Below, one piece after another: positions 8,056-16,798 of a stretch of DNA of 31,504 nucleotides. The stretch is from NCBI GenBank assembly GCA_002352225.1, contig DEIA01000065.1:829-32332 (forward strand), in the 5' to 3' direction. Source of the DNA: Flammeovirgaceae bacterium UBA2786 (GTDB lineage Bacteria; Bacteroidota; Bacteroidia; Cytophagales; Cyclobacteriaceae). Position 1 is the stretch's first letter; each line of letters starts with the position of its first letter. The notes under the pieces were generated by a model. That model saw nothing but the letters and a program-made list of their open reading frames with translations, searched no databases and was not told the DNA's origin. The translations under genes were made by a program, and so were the position numbers.

Positions 8056-10062
8056 ATGAAAAAACTCTTTTACTCTTTGTTACTACTGGTGTTACTAGCT
8101 GCCTGCACAACCGAGACCAAACACGTTGTGGTAACCGGAATAGATGCCACCAAAAAACCGGGTGACGATTTCTTTATGTATGTAAATGGCATCTGGTACG
8201 ATAGCGCCAAAATACCGGGCACCCAATCGGGTGTGGGTTCATATTCGTTTTTAAACTATCCCCAGCGCATTCGCCTGCAGGCAATTTTAGATAGTGTATC
8301 CAAAGCCAGTACTACACCGGGCAGTATCGAACAAAAGGTAGGTGACTTCTATTTATCCGGAATGGATACGGCAACCATCGAAAGCAGAGGGTACGATCCT
8401 ATTAAACCAACACTGGAACAAATTGATGCTATTGCGAATGTGGCATCACTTTTAAAATTTGTTGCAGAGCAGGAAACAACCATGAATAGTTCGATCCTGG
8501 CATTTCGCGTAGGACCAGATGTAAAGAAGAGCTCAATTAACATCGGGCAACTTTCGCAAACCGGAACGGGCTTACCAGAAAAGGGATATTATTTTAAAGA
8601 CGATGCCCAAACGGTGAAGGTACAAGACGCTTACAAAAAATATGTAGCTGCACTTTTTGAGTTAACAGGTGTTGATGCCGCTACAGCCACAAAAAATGCT
8701 GACATCGTTTATAAAATAGAGAAACAATTAGCCGAGTCGCACAAGACCAACATTGAACGGAGAAATGTACAAGCCAATTATAACAAACTGGCTGTTGCCG
8801 ACATGGTGAAACGCCAACCCAATCTGAACTGGACAACCGTATTTGATGATATGGGTGTAAAGACCGATTCAATTAATATGCAACAACCTGCCTATTACGA
8901 TCAACTGAACACGATGTTGAAATCTGTTTCTATTAATGATTGGAAAGTTTATCTGAAAGCGAAAACCCTTAACCGGTATGCCAGTATACTCAGCAAACCA
9001 TTTTCAAACACGGCCTTCGAATATGCTAAAGTGTTAAGCGGACAGGCGGTACGAAAACCGCGGGGTGAAGAAATGACAGAAGCGGTTGATCGCTCAATCG
9101 GCCATGCATTAGCACAGTTGTATGTAAAAAAATATTTTCCGGAAGAAGCCAAACAGCGCATGATGGTGTTGGTTGATAACCTGAAGAAATCGTTTGAAGC
9201 CCGCGTGAACAAGTTGGAGTGGATGAGCGACTCAACAAAAGCAAAAGCGTTGGAGAAGTTGGGAACGTTCAGAGAAAAAATAGGCTATCCTGAAAAGTGG
9301 CGCGACTATTCGAATGTTAGCGTAAACAAAGATACCTATTTCGAAAACTGGTTATCGGCCAGTAAGAACGAGTATCTTTATATGCTTGCTAAAATTGATA
9401 AACCAATAGATAAGACCGAATGGCGCACCACACCCCCAACGGTAACAGCTTCCAACAATCCTTCACAAAACGAAATTAATTTTCCGGCAGGAATTCTACA
9501 ACCGCCCTATTTTGATTTGAATGCCGATGATGCGTTAAACTATGGTGGCATTGGAATGGTGATTGGGCATGAGATTACACACTCGTTCGATGACCAGGGG
9601 GCGCAATTTGATAAGGATGGAAATGTAAAAAACTGGTGGACCAAAGATGACTATGAACAATTTAAAGCGAAGACCCAACAAGTAATCGATCAGTACAATC
9701 AGTTTACGGTGTTGGATTCGGTACATGTAAAAGGCGCCTTAACGGTTGGCGAAAACACAGCAGACATTGCCGGCATTGCCATTGCGTACGATGCATTTAA
9801 ACTAACCGAGCAAGGCAAAAGTGGTGAGAAGCTGGATGGCTTTACACCCGATCAGCGTTTCTTTATTTCCATTGCACGCATCTGGCGGGTAAAAACCACC
9901 GATGAGTTTATGCGCAATTATGTAAACACCAATCCACACTCGCCAGCAAAGTGGCGTGTAAACGGTCCGTTAATGAACTTCACACCTTTTTATAATGCGT
10001 TCGATGTGAAAGAAGGCGATAAAATGTATAAACCCGAAAGCGAACGGATTGTGGTTTGGTAA
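8056..10062 (+). CDS. pepO: M13 family (neprilysin/PepO-like) zinc endopeptidase, lipoprotein
   Basis: Starting at the ATG at 8056 gives 668 residues, the usual M13 length, with a lipoprotein signal (MKKLFYSLLLLVLLAAC). An ATG at 7960 would add 32 unlikely residues. The N-terminal domain opens with KKPGDDFFMYVNGIWYD, typical of M13. The catalytic domain has HEITH (H505-H509) followed by SFDDQGAQFD, the third zinc ligand E566 and D570 in GENTAD, and the family C-terminus (NPHSPAKWRVNGPLMNFTPFYNAF, shown here only as a landmark). It would cleave short peptides in the periplasm or at the outer membrane. It sits behind the M14 gene but is separated from it by a terminator, so it probably has its own promoter. 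Confidence 0.93.
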   Translation: MKKLFYSLLLLVLLAACTTETKHVVVTGIDATKKPGDDFFMYVNGIWYDSAKIPGTQSGVGSYSFLNYPQRIRLQAILDSVSKASTTPGSIEQKVGDFYLSGMDTATIESRGYDPIKPTLEQIDAIANVASLLKFVAEQETTMNSSILAFRVGPDVKKSSINIGQLSQTGTGLPEKGYYFKDDAQTVKVQDAYKKYVAALFELTGVDAATATKNADIVYKIEKQLAESHKTNIERRNVQANYNKLAVADMVKRQPNLNWTTVFDDMGVKTDSINMQQPAYYDQLNTMLKSVSINDWKVYLKAKTLNRYASILSKPFSNTAFEYAKVLSGQAVRKPRGEEMTEAVDRSIGHALAQLYVKKYFPEEAKQRMMVLVDNLKKSFEARVNKLEWMSDSTKAKALEKLGTFREKIGYPEKWRDYSNVSVNKDTYFENWLSASKNEYLYMLAKIDKPIDKTEWRTTPPTVTASNNPSQNEINFPAGILQPPYFDLNADDALNYGGIGMVIGHEITHSFDDQGAQFDKDGNVKNWWTKDDYEQFKAKTQQVIDQYNQFTVLDSVHVKGALTVGENTADIAGIAIAYDAFKLTEQGKSGEKLDGFTPDQRFFISIARIWRVKTTDEFMRNYVNTNPHSPAKWRVNGPLMNFTPFYNAFDVKEGDKMYKPESERIVVW

Positions 10063-10080
10063 ACAAACTTGAATGAAATG

Positions 10081-10118
10081 AAAGCCCCACCAAGTTCTAT
10101 CTGGTGGGGCTTTGTTTT
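10081..10118 (+). terminator. Intrinsic terminator after the M13 peptidase gene
   Basis: A perfect 12-bp stem AAAGCCCCACCA / TGGTGGGGCTTT (10081-10092 with 10102-10113), loop of nine bases, then a short T-rich tail. It starts 19 bases after the stop codon. Confidence 0.9.
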
Positions 10119-10139
10119 CGGCTCCATGCTGAAGCAACG

Positions 10140-10376
10140 TTAAATACTATTGGTTTGACGGTTATTCTTATTATTAACTAAGTATTGGATAATTGAAGTG
10201 GTAACAATTGCAAAGTGGCATGCAGTAAGCACTCCAAAGATTAGATATTGGCGATTACTAAAACTTTCGCTTATCAGGAAATTGGTGCGTGTTAATGTTA
10301 GTATGAAAAAGAAAATGAAAAACCACCAGTTAAAGATTACTTGTTTTTTGGTGGGATTGAGAATTGAATTTTTCAT
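10140..10376 (-). CDS. Possible small two-helix membrane protein, 78 residues
   Basis: This minus-strand frame encodes 78 residues with two hydrophobic segments: VIFNWWFFIFFFILTL (about residues 14-29) and YLIFGVLTACHFAIVTTSII (about 44-63). A polar Asn/Gln/Arg-rich tail follows. The pattern fits a small two-span membrane protein, and the gene occupies an otherwise empty interval between a terminator and the next operon. The overlapping plus-strand frame at 10198-10410 looks less like protein. I do not recognise a family. AT-rich DNA can yield such hydrophobic frames by chance, so confidence is moderate. Confidence 0.45.
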   Translation of the reverse strand: MKNSILNPTKKQVIFNWWFFIFFFILTLTRTNFLISESFSNRQYLIFGVLTACHFAIVTTSIIQYLVNNKNNRQTNSI

Positions 10377-10608
10377 AGTTGAATGCTATTTTTTCATCTT
10401 AATTTTTTAGAGGGCATCCGATACCTTTTGAGGGTATAATGTTTAAAGATAATCATTTAACTCCACCCGCAGCAGGATAGAAGCGGATAGCCCACCGGTC
10501 ACCCAAATACGTTTTATTTAAGTAGCATCTGCAAACTGCAATGGCCTACTTTAATTACTTCGGTTTGCGTATTTTCGCACCAAAATCCAAAAAAACCAAC
10601 CGTCCGAA
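10377..10608. other. Intergenic region upstream of the deoxyhypusine-synthase-like gene
   Basis: I see no gene here. There is a small 5-bp hairpin (ATACC at 10421-10425 with GGTAT at 10433-10437). No clear TAnnTTTG box or known RNA is visible. The last 50 bases are pyrimidine- and A-rich, as is usual before Bacteroidota starts. Confidence 0.5.
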
Positions 10609-11586
10609 ATGAGCCAGAACAAACCAATTTCCGCTTTTATCGAAAAAAACTTCCTTCATTTTAACGCAGCCGCCCTGGTGGATGCGGCCAAAGGCTATAA
10701 AAAACACATTGCCGATGGTAAAAAGATGTTGGTTTCGTTAGCCGGTGCCATGAGTACGGCCGAGCTGGGCATTAGTTTTGCCGAAATGATCCGCCAGAAT
10801 AAAGTGCACATTATTTCGTGTACAGGCGCCAACCTTGAGGAGGACATCATGAATCTTGTGGCGCACTCGCACTATAAAAGAATTCCTAATTACCGCGACC
10901 TCACTCCGCAAGACGAGTGGGACTTGCTGGGTAATCATTTGAACCGCGTTACGGATACGTGTATTCCGGAAGAAGAAGCTTTCCGCAGATTACAGGCGCA
11001 CTTGTTTAAAGTATGGAAAGATGCGGAAGACAAGGGCGAGCGGTTGTTTCCGCACGAGTTTATGTTCCGCATGCTTAACAGCGGGGTGTTGAAACAATAT
11101 TTTGAGATCGATCCGAAAAACAGTTGGATGATTGCTGCAGCTGAACGCAACATGCCCATGGTAGTACCGGGCTGGGAAGACAGCACGATGGGAAATATTT
11201 TTGCTTCGTACGTATTAACGGGCGAACTGAAAGCCAGCACCATGAAGAGTGGTATCGAATACATGGTGTGGCTGGCCGATTGGTACACAGAACATTCGGG
11301 TAAAGACGGTATCGGTTTCTTCCAGATTGGTGGGGGTATTGCGGGTGACTTCCCGATTTGTGTAGTGCCCATGTTGCATCAGGATTTAGAGCGCGATGGC
11401 GTTCCGTTCTGGAGTTACTTCTGCCAGATCAGCGATAGCACCACTTCATATGGTTCATACTCAGGAGCTGTGCCCAACGAAAAAATTACGTGGGGTAAAC
11501 TAAGCATTGAAACGCCAAAGTTTATTGTGGAAAGCGATGCGACCATAGTAGCCCCGTTAATGTTTGCGTATATTCTTGATATGTAA
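10609..11586 (+). CDS. Deoxyhypusine synthase-like protein (possible homospermidine synthase)
   Basis: This 325-residue protein belongs to the deoxyhypusine synthase superfamily, NAD-dependent enzymes that transfer an aminobutyl group from spermidine or a related amine to a lysine or amine acceptor. The C-terminal ITWGKLSIETP carries the lysine (K297) that matches the active-site lysine forming the enzyme-imine intermediate in human DHS. The following VESDATIVAPLMFAY and the earlier SLAGAMSTAELG, SCTGANLEEDI and FFQIGGGIAGDFP are typical family blocks for NAD and substrate binding. Bacteria have no eIF5A, so hypusination of that target is not expected. Homologues in bacteria and plants have been recruited as homospermidine synthases, so a polyamine role is likelier, consistent with the nearby arginine decarboxylase and arginase-family genes. 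The actual product is unknown. Confidence 0.85.
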   Translation: MSQNKPISAFIEKNFLHFNAAALVDAAKGYKKHIADGKKMLVSLAGAMSTAELGISFAEMIRQNKVHIISCTGANLEEDIMNLVAHSHYKRIPNYRDLTPQDEWDLLGNHLNRVTDTCIPEEEAFRRLQAHLFKVWKDAEDKGERLFPHEFMFRMLNSGVLKQYFEIDPKNSWMIAAAERNMPMVVPGWEDSTMGNIFASYVLTGELKASTMKSGIEYMVWLADWYTEHSGKDGIGFFQIGGGIAGDFPICVVPMLHQDLERDGVPFWSYFCQISDSTTSYGSYSGAVPNEKITWGKLSIETPKFIVESDATIVAPLMFAYILDM

Positions 11587-11588
11587 TA

Positions 11589-11619
11589 GTTGAATATTGG
11601 TGGTTGTTGACTATTCAAC
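11589..11619 (+). terminator. Possible hairpin after the deoxyhypusine-synthase-like gene
   Basis: GTTGAATA (11589-11596) and TATTCAAC (11612-11619) form a perfect 8-bp inverted repeat with a 15-base loop, starting three bases after the stop. There is no T-run, so termination is uncertain. A second, overlapping near-perfect pair (11601-11609 with 11634-11642) could compete with it. Confidence 0.3.
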
Positions 11620-11647
11620 CCAACAATTTCAACCGACAACCATTTAG

Positions 11648-11655
11648 TATATTTG
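11648..11655 (+). promoter_or_regulatory. Candidate -7 box (TATATTTG) for the kinase and argS
   Basis: TATATTTG fits the Bacteroidota -7 consensus TAnnTTTG. It ends five bases before the ATG at 11661, so a transcript from it would be almost leaderless. The -33 element is weak (TTT at 11627-11629). Confidence 0.3.
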
Positions 11656-11660
11656 TATAA

Positions 11661-12308
11661 ATGAACTTGAAATATGAATTACAAAGTATCATTTCAGGAA
11701 TTGGCAAAAATTCAACAGGAAATCTTGTTGAAGCAGCAGCCTACTACCTTGGAGAAGGCAAGAAAGCAGGTAGAAACGCTGAAACGAATGAGTTCACAAA
11801 AGATCAGGAAGCAGCGCAGTTGATCAGATGGATTGACCAATCCGGTAAATGGTTCAATCAGGTTGATGAAAATCGTTTTATAGCAAGAGGTGCTGAGCAG
11901 CGTGTGTATCTGGATGAAGACACACGGTATGTTATCAAACTAAATGATTCGGTGTTTTACGAATATTGGCTTGACTATTTTCGCAATCTTATGATTCATA
12001 ACTTCCTATTCCCTCAAACATCGTATAAATTGATTGGATTTTATAAGGAACATGAAGTTTTACATGCTGTAGTTAAACAACCTTTTATTGAGATTACCGA
12101 ACCTACTAACACGGTGCAGGTTCAGGAATTTTTGCTTGCCAACGGATTTCAGTTAAAGAAGAATAATGATTATTACAATCCGGAAGTAGGAGTAATTTTA
12201 GAGGATTTGCATGATGAAAACGTGCTAACCAATAAAGGCGCACTTTTCTTTATTGATACCACTTTTTATTTAATGCCCTCGTTTTTTACGGATATACCGA
12301 CAGAATAA
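11661..12308 (+). CDS. Polyvalent-type protein kinase domain protein
   Basis: This 215-residue protein resembles the compact kinase domain described in phage and conjugative-element polyvalent proteins (Kinase-PolyVal). An N-terminal helical part is followed by a glycine-poor nucleotide loop (ARGAEQRVYL, about 75-84) and a VIKLND strand with the ATP lysine K93. A helix-C region (YWLDYFRNLMIHNFLFPQ) comes next, then a hinge segment (VVKQPFI, about 137-143), a catalytic loop DLHDENVL (H184, D185, N187) and FFIDTT with the metal-binding Asp D199. All core kinase residues seem intact, so it may be active. It stands alone here rather than inside a large polyvalent protein, and ends 22 bases before argS on the same strand. 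By eye it is more AT-rich than its neighbours, which hints at transfer. Its substrate is unknown. Confidence 0.7.
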   Translation: MNLKYELQSIISGIGKNSTGNLVEAAAYYLGEGKKAGRNAETNEFTKDQEAAQLIRWIDQSGKWFNQVDENRFIARGAEQRVYLDEDTRYVIKLNDSVFYEYWLDYFRNLMIHNFLFPQTSYKLIGFYKEHEVLHAVVKQPFIEITEPTNTVQVQEFLLANGFQLKKNNDYYNPEVGVILEDLHDENVLTNKGALFFIDTTFYLMPSFFTDIPTE

Positions 12309-12330
12309 TACCATCCTAATAGTTGACCTG

Positions 12331-14118
12331 ATGAATCTGGATTTGGAGCTACGACAATCGATACAAAAAGCAGTTTCTGTTTTATACAATCAAGCAGCAG
12401 AACAACTGCAACTGCAACCTACCAATGCCGAGTTTGAAGGCTCGCATACGCTGGTCTGTTTTCCGCTTACACGGATTTCTAAGCTGAAGCCCGAAGAAAC
12501 GGGCGCAGCAATTGGAAACTATTTGGTAGCGCACTCCGGAATTATTGCACGTTTTAATGTGGTGAAAGGTTTCTTAAACCTGGTGGTGAGCGACAAAACA
12601 TGGGCTAACGTGTTTGCTGCGATTTACGCGAACAAAAGTTATGGCTCTCTACCGGCAACCGGTAAAGAAATTATGGTTGAGTATTCCTCGCCCAACACCA
12701 ACAAGCCCTTACACCTGGGCCACCTGCGCAATAACTTTTTAGGCTACAGCGTAGCTGAAATGTACAAAGCGATAGGGTACACGGTACATAAAGTGCAAAT
12801 CATTAACGACCGCGGCATACACATCTGCAAAAGCATGGCCGCGTGGAAACTGTATGGCAATGGCGAAACACCACAAAGCAGCGGACTGAAAGGCGATAAG
12901 CTGGTTGGAAAGTATTATGTGGAGTTCGATAAGAACTTTAAAACGCAGGTAAAAGAACTTCAGGAGAACGGTGTAACCGAAGCTGATGCGGAAAAACAAG
13001 CGCCCATTATGAAGCTCGCTGTTGATATGCTTCAAAAGTGGGAAGCGAAAGATGCTGAAACAGTGCAACTTTGGAAAACCATGAACGGCTGGGTGTACAA
13101 TGGCTTCGATGTAACCTACAAGCGCATGGGTGTCGATTTCGAAAAATTGTATTACGAGTCGGATACGTATTTACTGGGCAAGGAAGAAGTGCTGAAGGGA
13201 TTAGAGAAAGGCATTTTCTTTAAGAAGGATGACGGATCGGTATGGGTTGATCTTACGGGCGATGGATTAGATCAGAAAGTATTGTTACGGTCGGATGGTA
13301 CTTCGGTGTATATGACACAGGATATTGGCACGGCCATTCTTCGCTTCCGCGACTTCCCAAAAATTGAAGGACAGATTTATACGGTAGGTAATGAGCAGGA
13401 GTATCACTTCAAAGTATTATTCCTGATTCTTGGCAAGCTCGGCTACGAGTGGGCAAAGAAATGTTATCACCTTTCATACGGCATGGTGGATTTGCCAACG
13501 GGTAAAATGAAAAGCAGGGAAGGTACGGTTGTAGATGCCGATGACCTTATGCAAGAGATGGTTGATGCTGCCAGAACACAAACTCAAGAACTTGGCAAGA
13601 TTGATGAAATGAGCAGAGAAGAAGTGGACGACCTGGCCGAGATGATTGGCTTGAGTGCATTAAAATTCTTTTTGCTGAAAGTGGATCCGAAAAAGCGAAT
13701 GATGTTCGACCCAAACGAATCGATACAGTTGCAAGGCCATACCGGACCGTTTATTCAATACACCCACGCGCGTATCAAAGCAATATTACGCAAAGCGAGC
13801 AGCATGAATATTGCAGCAGATGAAACCGCTCTGAAAAATGTAACCATGTTGGAACCTGCAGAACGTGAAGTGATTTTCAAAATCAATCAATACATCACTA
13901 AACTGCAGGAGGCGGTGCGCGAATACTCACCGGCTGTTATTGCCAACTATGCTTACGAACTGGCTAAAGAGTACAATCAATTTTACCAGGCAGTACCCAT
14001 CTTCAACGAAAGCGATCCGGTAAAACTTAAATTCAGAATTGCTTTTTCGGAAGTTACGGCCAACACCATTCAGAAAGCTATGGCTTTGTTGGGCATTCGG
14101 GTGCCTGAGCGTATGTAA
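12331..14118 (+). CDS. argS: Arginyl-tRNA synthetase
   Basis: This 595-residue class I aminoacyl-tRNA synthetase charges tRNA-Arg with arginine in the cytoplasm. Landmarks are the N-terminal additional domain, the HIGH motif as HLGH (128-131) inside SSPNTNKPLHLGHLRNN, and ITVGNEQ-type blocks before the KMSK region, which here reads KMKSREG (392-398). The helical anticodon-binding DALR domain follows from about residue 460 to the end (HTGPFIQYTHARI, then ANYAYELAKEYNQFYQ). The replaced KMSK is normal for many bacterial ArgRS. The start follows the kinase stop by 22 bases, so the two may be co-transcribed. Confidence 0.96.
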   Translation: MNLDLELRQSIQKAVSVLYNQAAEQLQLQPTNAEFEGSHTLVCFPLTRISKLKPEETGAAIGNYLVAHSGIIARFNVVKGFLNLVVSDKTWANVFAAIYANKSYGSLPATGKEIMVEYSSPNTNKPLHLGHLRNNFLGYSVAEMYKAIGYTVHKVQIINDRGIHICKSMAAWKLYGNGETPQSSGLKGDKLVGKYYVEFDKNFKTQVKELQENGVTEADAEKQAPIMKLAVDMLQKWEAKDAETVQLWKTMNGWVYNGFDVTYKRMGVDFEKLYYESDTYLLGKEEVLKGLEKGIFFKKDDGSVWVDLTGDGLDQKVLLRSDGTSVYMTQDIGTAILRFRDFPKIEGQIYTVGNEQEYHFKVLFLILGKLGYEWAKKCYHLSYGMVDLPTGKMKSREGTVVDADDLMQEMVDAARTQTQELGKIDEMSREEVDDLAEMIGLSALKFFLLKVDPKKRMMFDPNESIQLQGHTGPFIQYTHARIKAILRKASSMNIAADETALKNVTMLEPAEREVIFKINQYITKLQEAVREYSPAVIANYAYELAKEYNQFYQAVPIFNESDPVKLKFRIAFSEVTANTIQKAMALLGIRVPERM

Positions 14119-14189
14119 TTCAGCAGCAGACTAGTTATTATTTTAAGGGTAGAGATTAAACCCCGGTTAGGGTTAAGCATCTAACGCCC

Positions 14190-15563
14190 ATGATTAATAA
14201 CGCTCATCTCCATAATCGGGCTGCCTTTGGTGTATCGGTGGTAGCTTCAAATCTTAAAACAGGAAAGGAATTATTTAAAAACAACACACAAAACAAGCCG
14301 TTGCAGGTTGTTGTAAAACCTGAACTCGACCTTCAGGATATGAAATCACTTTCTGCGGAAGACCGCAAAAAGATTTTTCAAAAATCGCGCAAGCAGGTGT
14401 TGGAGTTAAATGTGGCCTGGTTACAACAAATGACTGACCCTCAAGTTGCACTACGTGAGAAGATGACTTTCTTCTGGCACGATCATTTTGCCTGCCGCAC
14501 GCAAGTGGCATTTCTGGCACAACAACTGAATAATACTATTCGCAAGCATGCATTGGGTTCGTTTAAAAATTTGCTGATGGCTGTATCAAAAGACCCTGCC
14601 ATGTTGCAGTTTCTTAATAATCAGCAGAACAAGAAAGACAGCCCGAACGAGAACTTTGCCCGTGAAGTGATGGAGTTGTTTACACTGGGGCGAGGTAATT
14701 ATACCGAAGAAGATATTAAAAATGCAGCCCGCGCGTTTACAGGCTGGGCTTCTAATCCGCTAACGGGTGAGTTTGTATTTCGTGAGCGCGTGCATGATGC
14801 CGGACAGAAAATTTTTAAAGGGAAATCAGGGAATTTTTCGGGTGAAGAGATCATTGATATGCTGTTAGACGATCCGCAAACAGCCACTTTTATTACCACT
14901 AAAATCTGGAACTATTTTGTAAGTCAGGAAGTGCAGGATCAGGAGGTGATTAAATCATTAGCGAAAGATTTTTATAATTCCGGATATGATATTGAAAAAT
15001 TAATGATGCAGATTTTTCAGTCGGAATGGTTTTATGAACTTCGGTTTGTGGGTAATAGAATAAAATCTCCGGTTGAATTGTTGACCGGTATTCAACTGCA
15101 TACGGCCGGAAGATTTCAGGATGAACTTTCTCCATTGTTCATTCAACGAACCCTTAGCCAGGTATTATTTTATCCGCCCAATGTTGGCGGCTGGCCACAG
15201 GGCAAAGAGTGGATTGATAGCTCAAGCTTAACTTTTCGTTTATCATTACCGGGCATCTTGCTACGTAATGAAAGTACCGATATTCAGGCAAAGGACGATG
15301 GGGATGTAAATAATTTGATTAATCAACCTCGTAAATCAACCGTTACGTTTTCTGTAAACTGGTCGTTGCTGGCCAACCGGTTTGCTTCGGGCGGATCGGA
15401 AGAAAATCTGGAAGCTGTCGAACAATTTTTACTCATGCGGCCAACATCAAAAGATAACAAGACCATGATTTCGCGATTTGCTGCCGCAGGCAGTAACGAA
15501 ACTGAATTTATTCAGCGCGCTTTTACCGCCTATATGTCGTTACCGGAGTATCAACTTAACTAA
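14190..15563 (+). CDS. DUF1800 family protein
   Basis: The 457-residue protein matches DUF1800 proteins. It starts with an HLHNRAAFG block and contains FFWHDHFAC, ENFAREVMELFTLGRGNYTEEDI, AARAFTGW, and FYPPNVGGWPQGKEWIDSS near the C-terminus. The biochemical role of the family is not established. It is followed after 8 bases by a DUF1501 gene; the two families co-occur so often that they probably work together. No signal peptide is visible at the chosen ATG, while the partner has a Tat-type signal. The gene follows argS by 71 bases, with no strong terminator seen between them. Confidence 0.88.
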   Translation: MINNAHLHNRAAFGVSVVASNLKTGKELFKNNTQNKPLQVVVKPELDLQDMKSLSAEDRKKIFQKSRKQVLELNVAWLQQMTDPQVALREKMTFFWHDHFACRTQVAFLAQQLNNTIRKHALGSFKNLLMAVSKDPAMLQFLNNQQNKKDSPNENFAREVMELFTLGRGNYTEEDIKNAARAFTGWASNPLTGEFVFRERVHDAGQKIFKGKSGNFSGEEIIDMLLDDPQTATFITTKIWNYFVSQEVQDQEVIKSLAKDFYNSGYDIEKLMMQIFQSEWFYELRFVGNRIKSPVELLTGIQLHTAGRFQDELSPLFIQRTLSQVLFYPPNVGGWPQGKEWIDSSSLTFRLSLPGILLRNESTDIQAKDDGDVNNLINQPRKSTVTFSVNWSLLANRFASGGSEENLEAVEQFLLMRPTSKDNKTMISRFAAAGSNETEFIQRAFTAYMSLPEYQLN

Positions 15564-15571
15564 AAAACAGC

Positions 15572-16762
15572 ATGAGCACTCGCAGAGATTTTTTAAGACA
15601 ATCGGCATTGGCCACAGCGGGCACTATGTTGATACCAGGTTTTCTGAAAGCATTTGATGGCAATACTTTATTGCCCGATCACAAGAAGCTGGTTGTAATA
15701 CAACTTTCAGGTGGTAATGATGGATTGAATACGATTATCCCGTACCGCAACGATTTGTATTATAAAATGCGCCCGAAGTTGGCAATTAATTCTGCCACGG
15801 TATTAAAGGCAGGCGATGAACTGGGCTTCCATCCGGCATTAAGTAAACTGAATAGATTGTATGATCAGGGCTACCTGGGAGTAATTAATAATGTGGGTTA
15901 TCCTAATCCCGATCGTTCACATTTTCGTTCGATGGATATCTGGCATACCGCATCCAACTCAGACGAATATTGGCAAACCGGGTGGTTGGGTCGCTACCTC
16001 GATTCGCAGTGCAACCATTGTTCAACCGGCCATCAGGCTATTGAGATTGATGATGTGCTTGGGCTAGCGTTGAAAGGAGGGCAACAAAAGGGCATGGCTG
16101 TGCGCAATCCTAAAAAATTGCACGATACACTTAAGCGCGATTTGTTTCAGCAGTTAAGTATGCAGCAAGAGCATGACGAACCAATGGTTTCATATTTGTA
16201 TAAATCCCTGGCCGAAACGGTTTCATCGGCCGATTATATTTATAGTAAATCAACCATCGCAAAATCAAAAGTAACGTATCCTGATTCCGAGTTTGCCAAC
16301 CGGTTAAAGACCATTGCTCAGTTAATCAATTCCGGAATTGATACCCGTGTGTATTATGCTTCGTTATCGGGATTTGATACGCATGTAAATCAGGCAAACA
16401 GTCATGAGCGGTTACTGCTTACCTATGGTGAAGCCGTTGACTCATTTGTTACCGATCTGGAACAGCATAACAATTTTGAATCGGTAATGATTATGACGTT
16501 TTCTGAATTTGGCCGAAGGGTTGTGCAGAATGCCAGCGGAGGTACCGATCATGGCACGGCAAACAATTTGTTATTGATTAATAAATCGTTGAAGCAACGG
16601 GGGTTTATTAACGAAACACCCGATTTGGAAAAACTGGATTCAGGCGACCTGATTCATACCGTAGATTTCCGGAGTATATATGCAACCTTGCTTGATCACT
16701 GGCTTGGCGCTGATGCCGATATGATTTTAGGCAATAAATTTTCCAGGTTAGGATTTGTGTAG
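15572..16762 (+). CDS. DUF1501 family protein with Tat-like signal
   Basis: The 396-residue protein belongs to DUF1501, a family related to the alkaline phosphatase/sulfatase fold. The N-terminus has a twin-arginine motif (RRDFLR, residues 4-9) followed by a short hydrophobic stretch (ATAGTMLIPGF), so export by Tat is likely. Family blocks are VIQLSGGNDGLNTIIPY, LGFHPAL, GFDTHVNQ, MTFSEFGRRV and GTDHGTAN, the last with likely metal-binding Asp and His. No enzymatic activity is established for this group. It is the second gene of the DUF1800-DUF1501 pair, 8 bases after its partner. Confidence 0.9.
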   Translation: MSTRRDFLRQSALATAGTMLIPGFLKAFDGNTLLPDHKKLVVIQLSGGNDGLNTIIPYRNDLYYKMRPKLAINSATVLKAGDELGFHPALSKLNRLYDQGYLGVINNVGYPNPDRSHFRSMDIWHTASNSDEYWQTGWLGRYLDSQCNHCSTGHQAIEIDDVLGLALKGGQQKGMAVRNPKKLHDTLKRDLFQQLSMQQEHDEPMVSYLYKSLAETVSSADYIYSKSTIAKSKVTYPDSEFANRLKTIAQLINSGIDTRVYYASLSGFDTHVNQANSHERLLLTYGEAVDSFVTDLEQHNNFESVMIMTFSEFGRRVVQNASGGTDHGTANNLLLINKSLKQRGFINETPDLEKLDSGDLIHTVDFRSIYATLLDHWLGADADMILGNKFSRLGFV

Positions 16763-16798
16763 AAGAAAGCTAATCGGTTGTATCTTTATCCGATCAGC

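Noticed and set aside
13490..13530. Missing KMSK signature in ArgRS as a sign of inactivation
   Set aside because: Many functional bacterial arginyl-tRNA synthetases lack a canonical KMSK, and the rest of the enzyme is intact.
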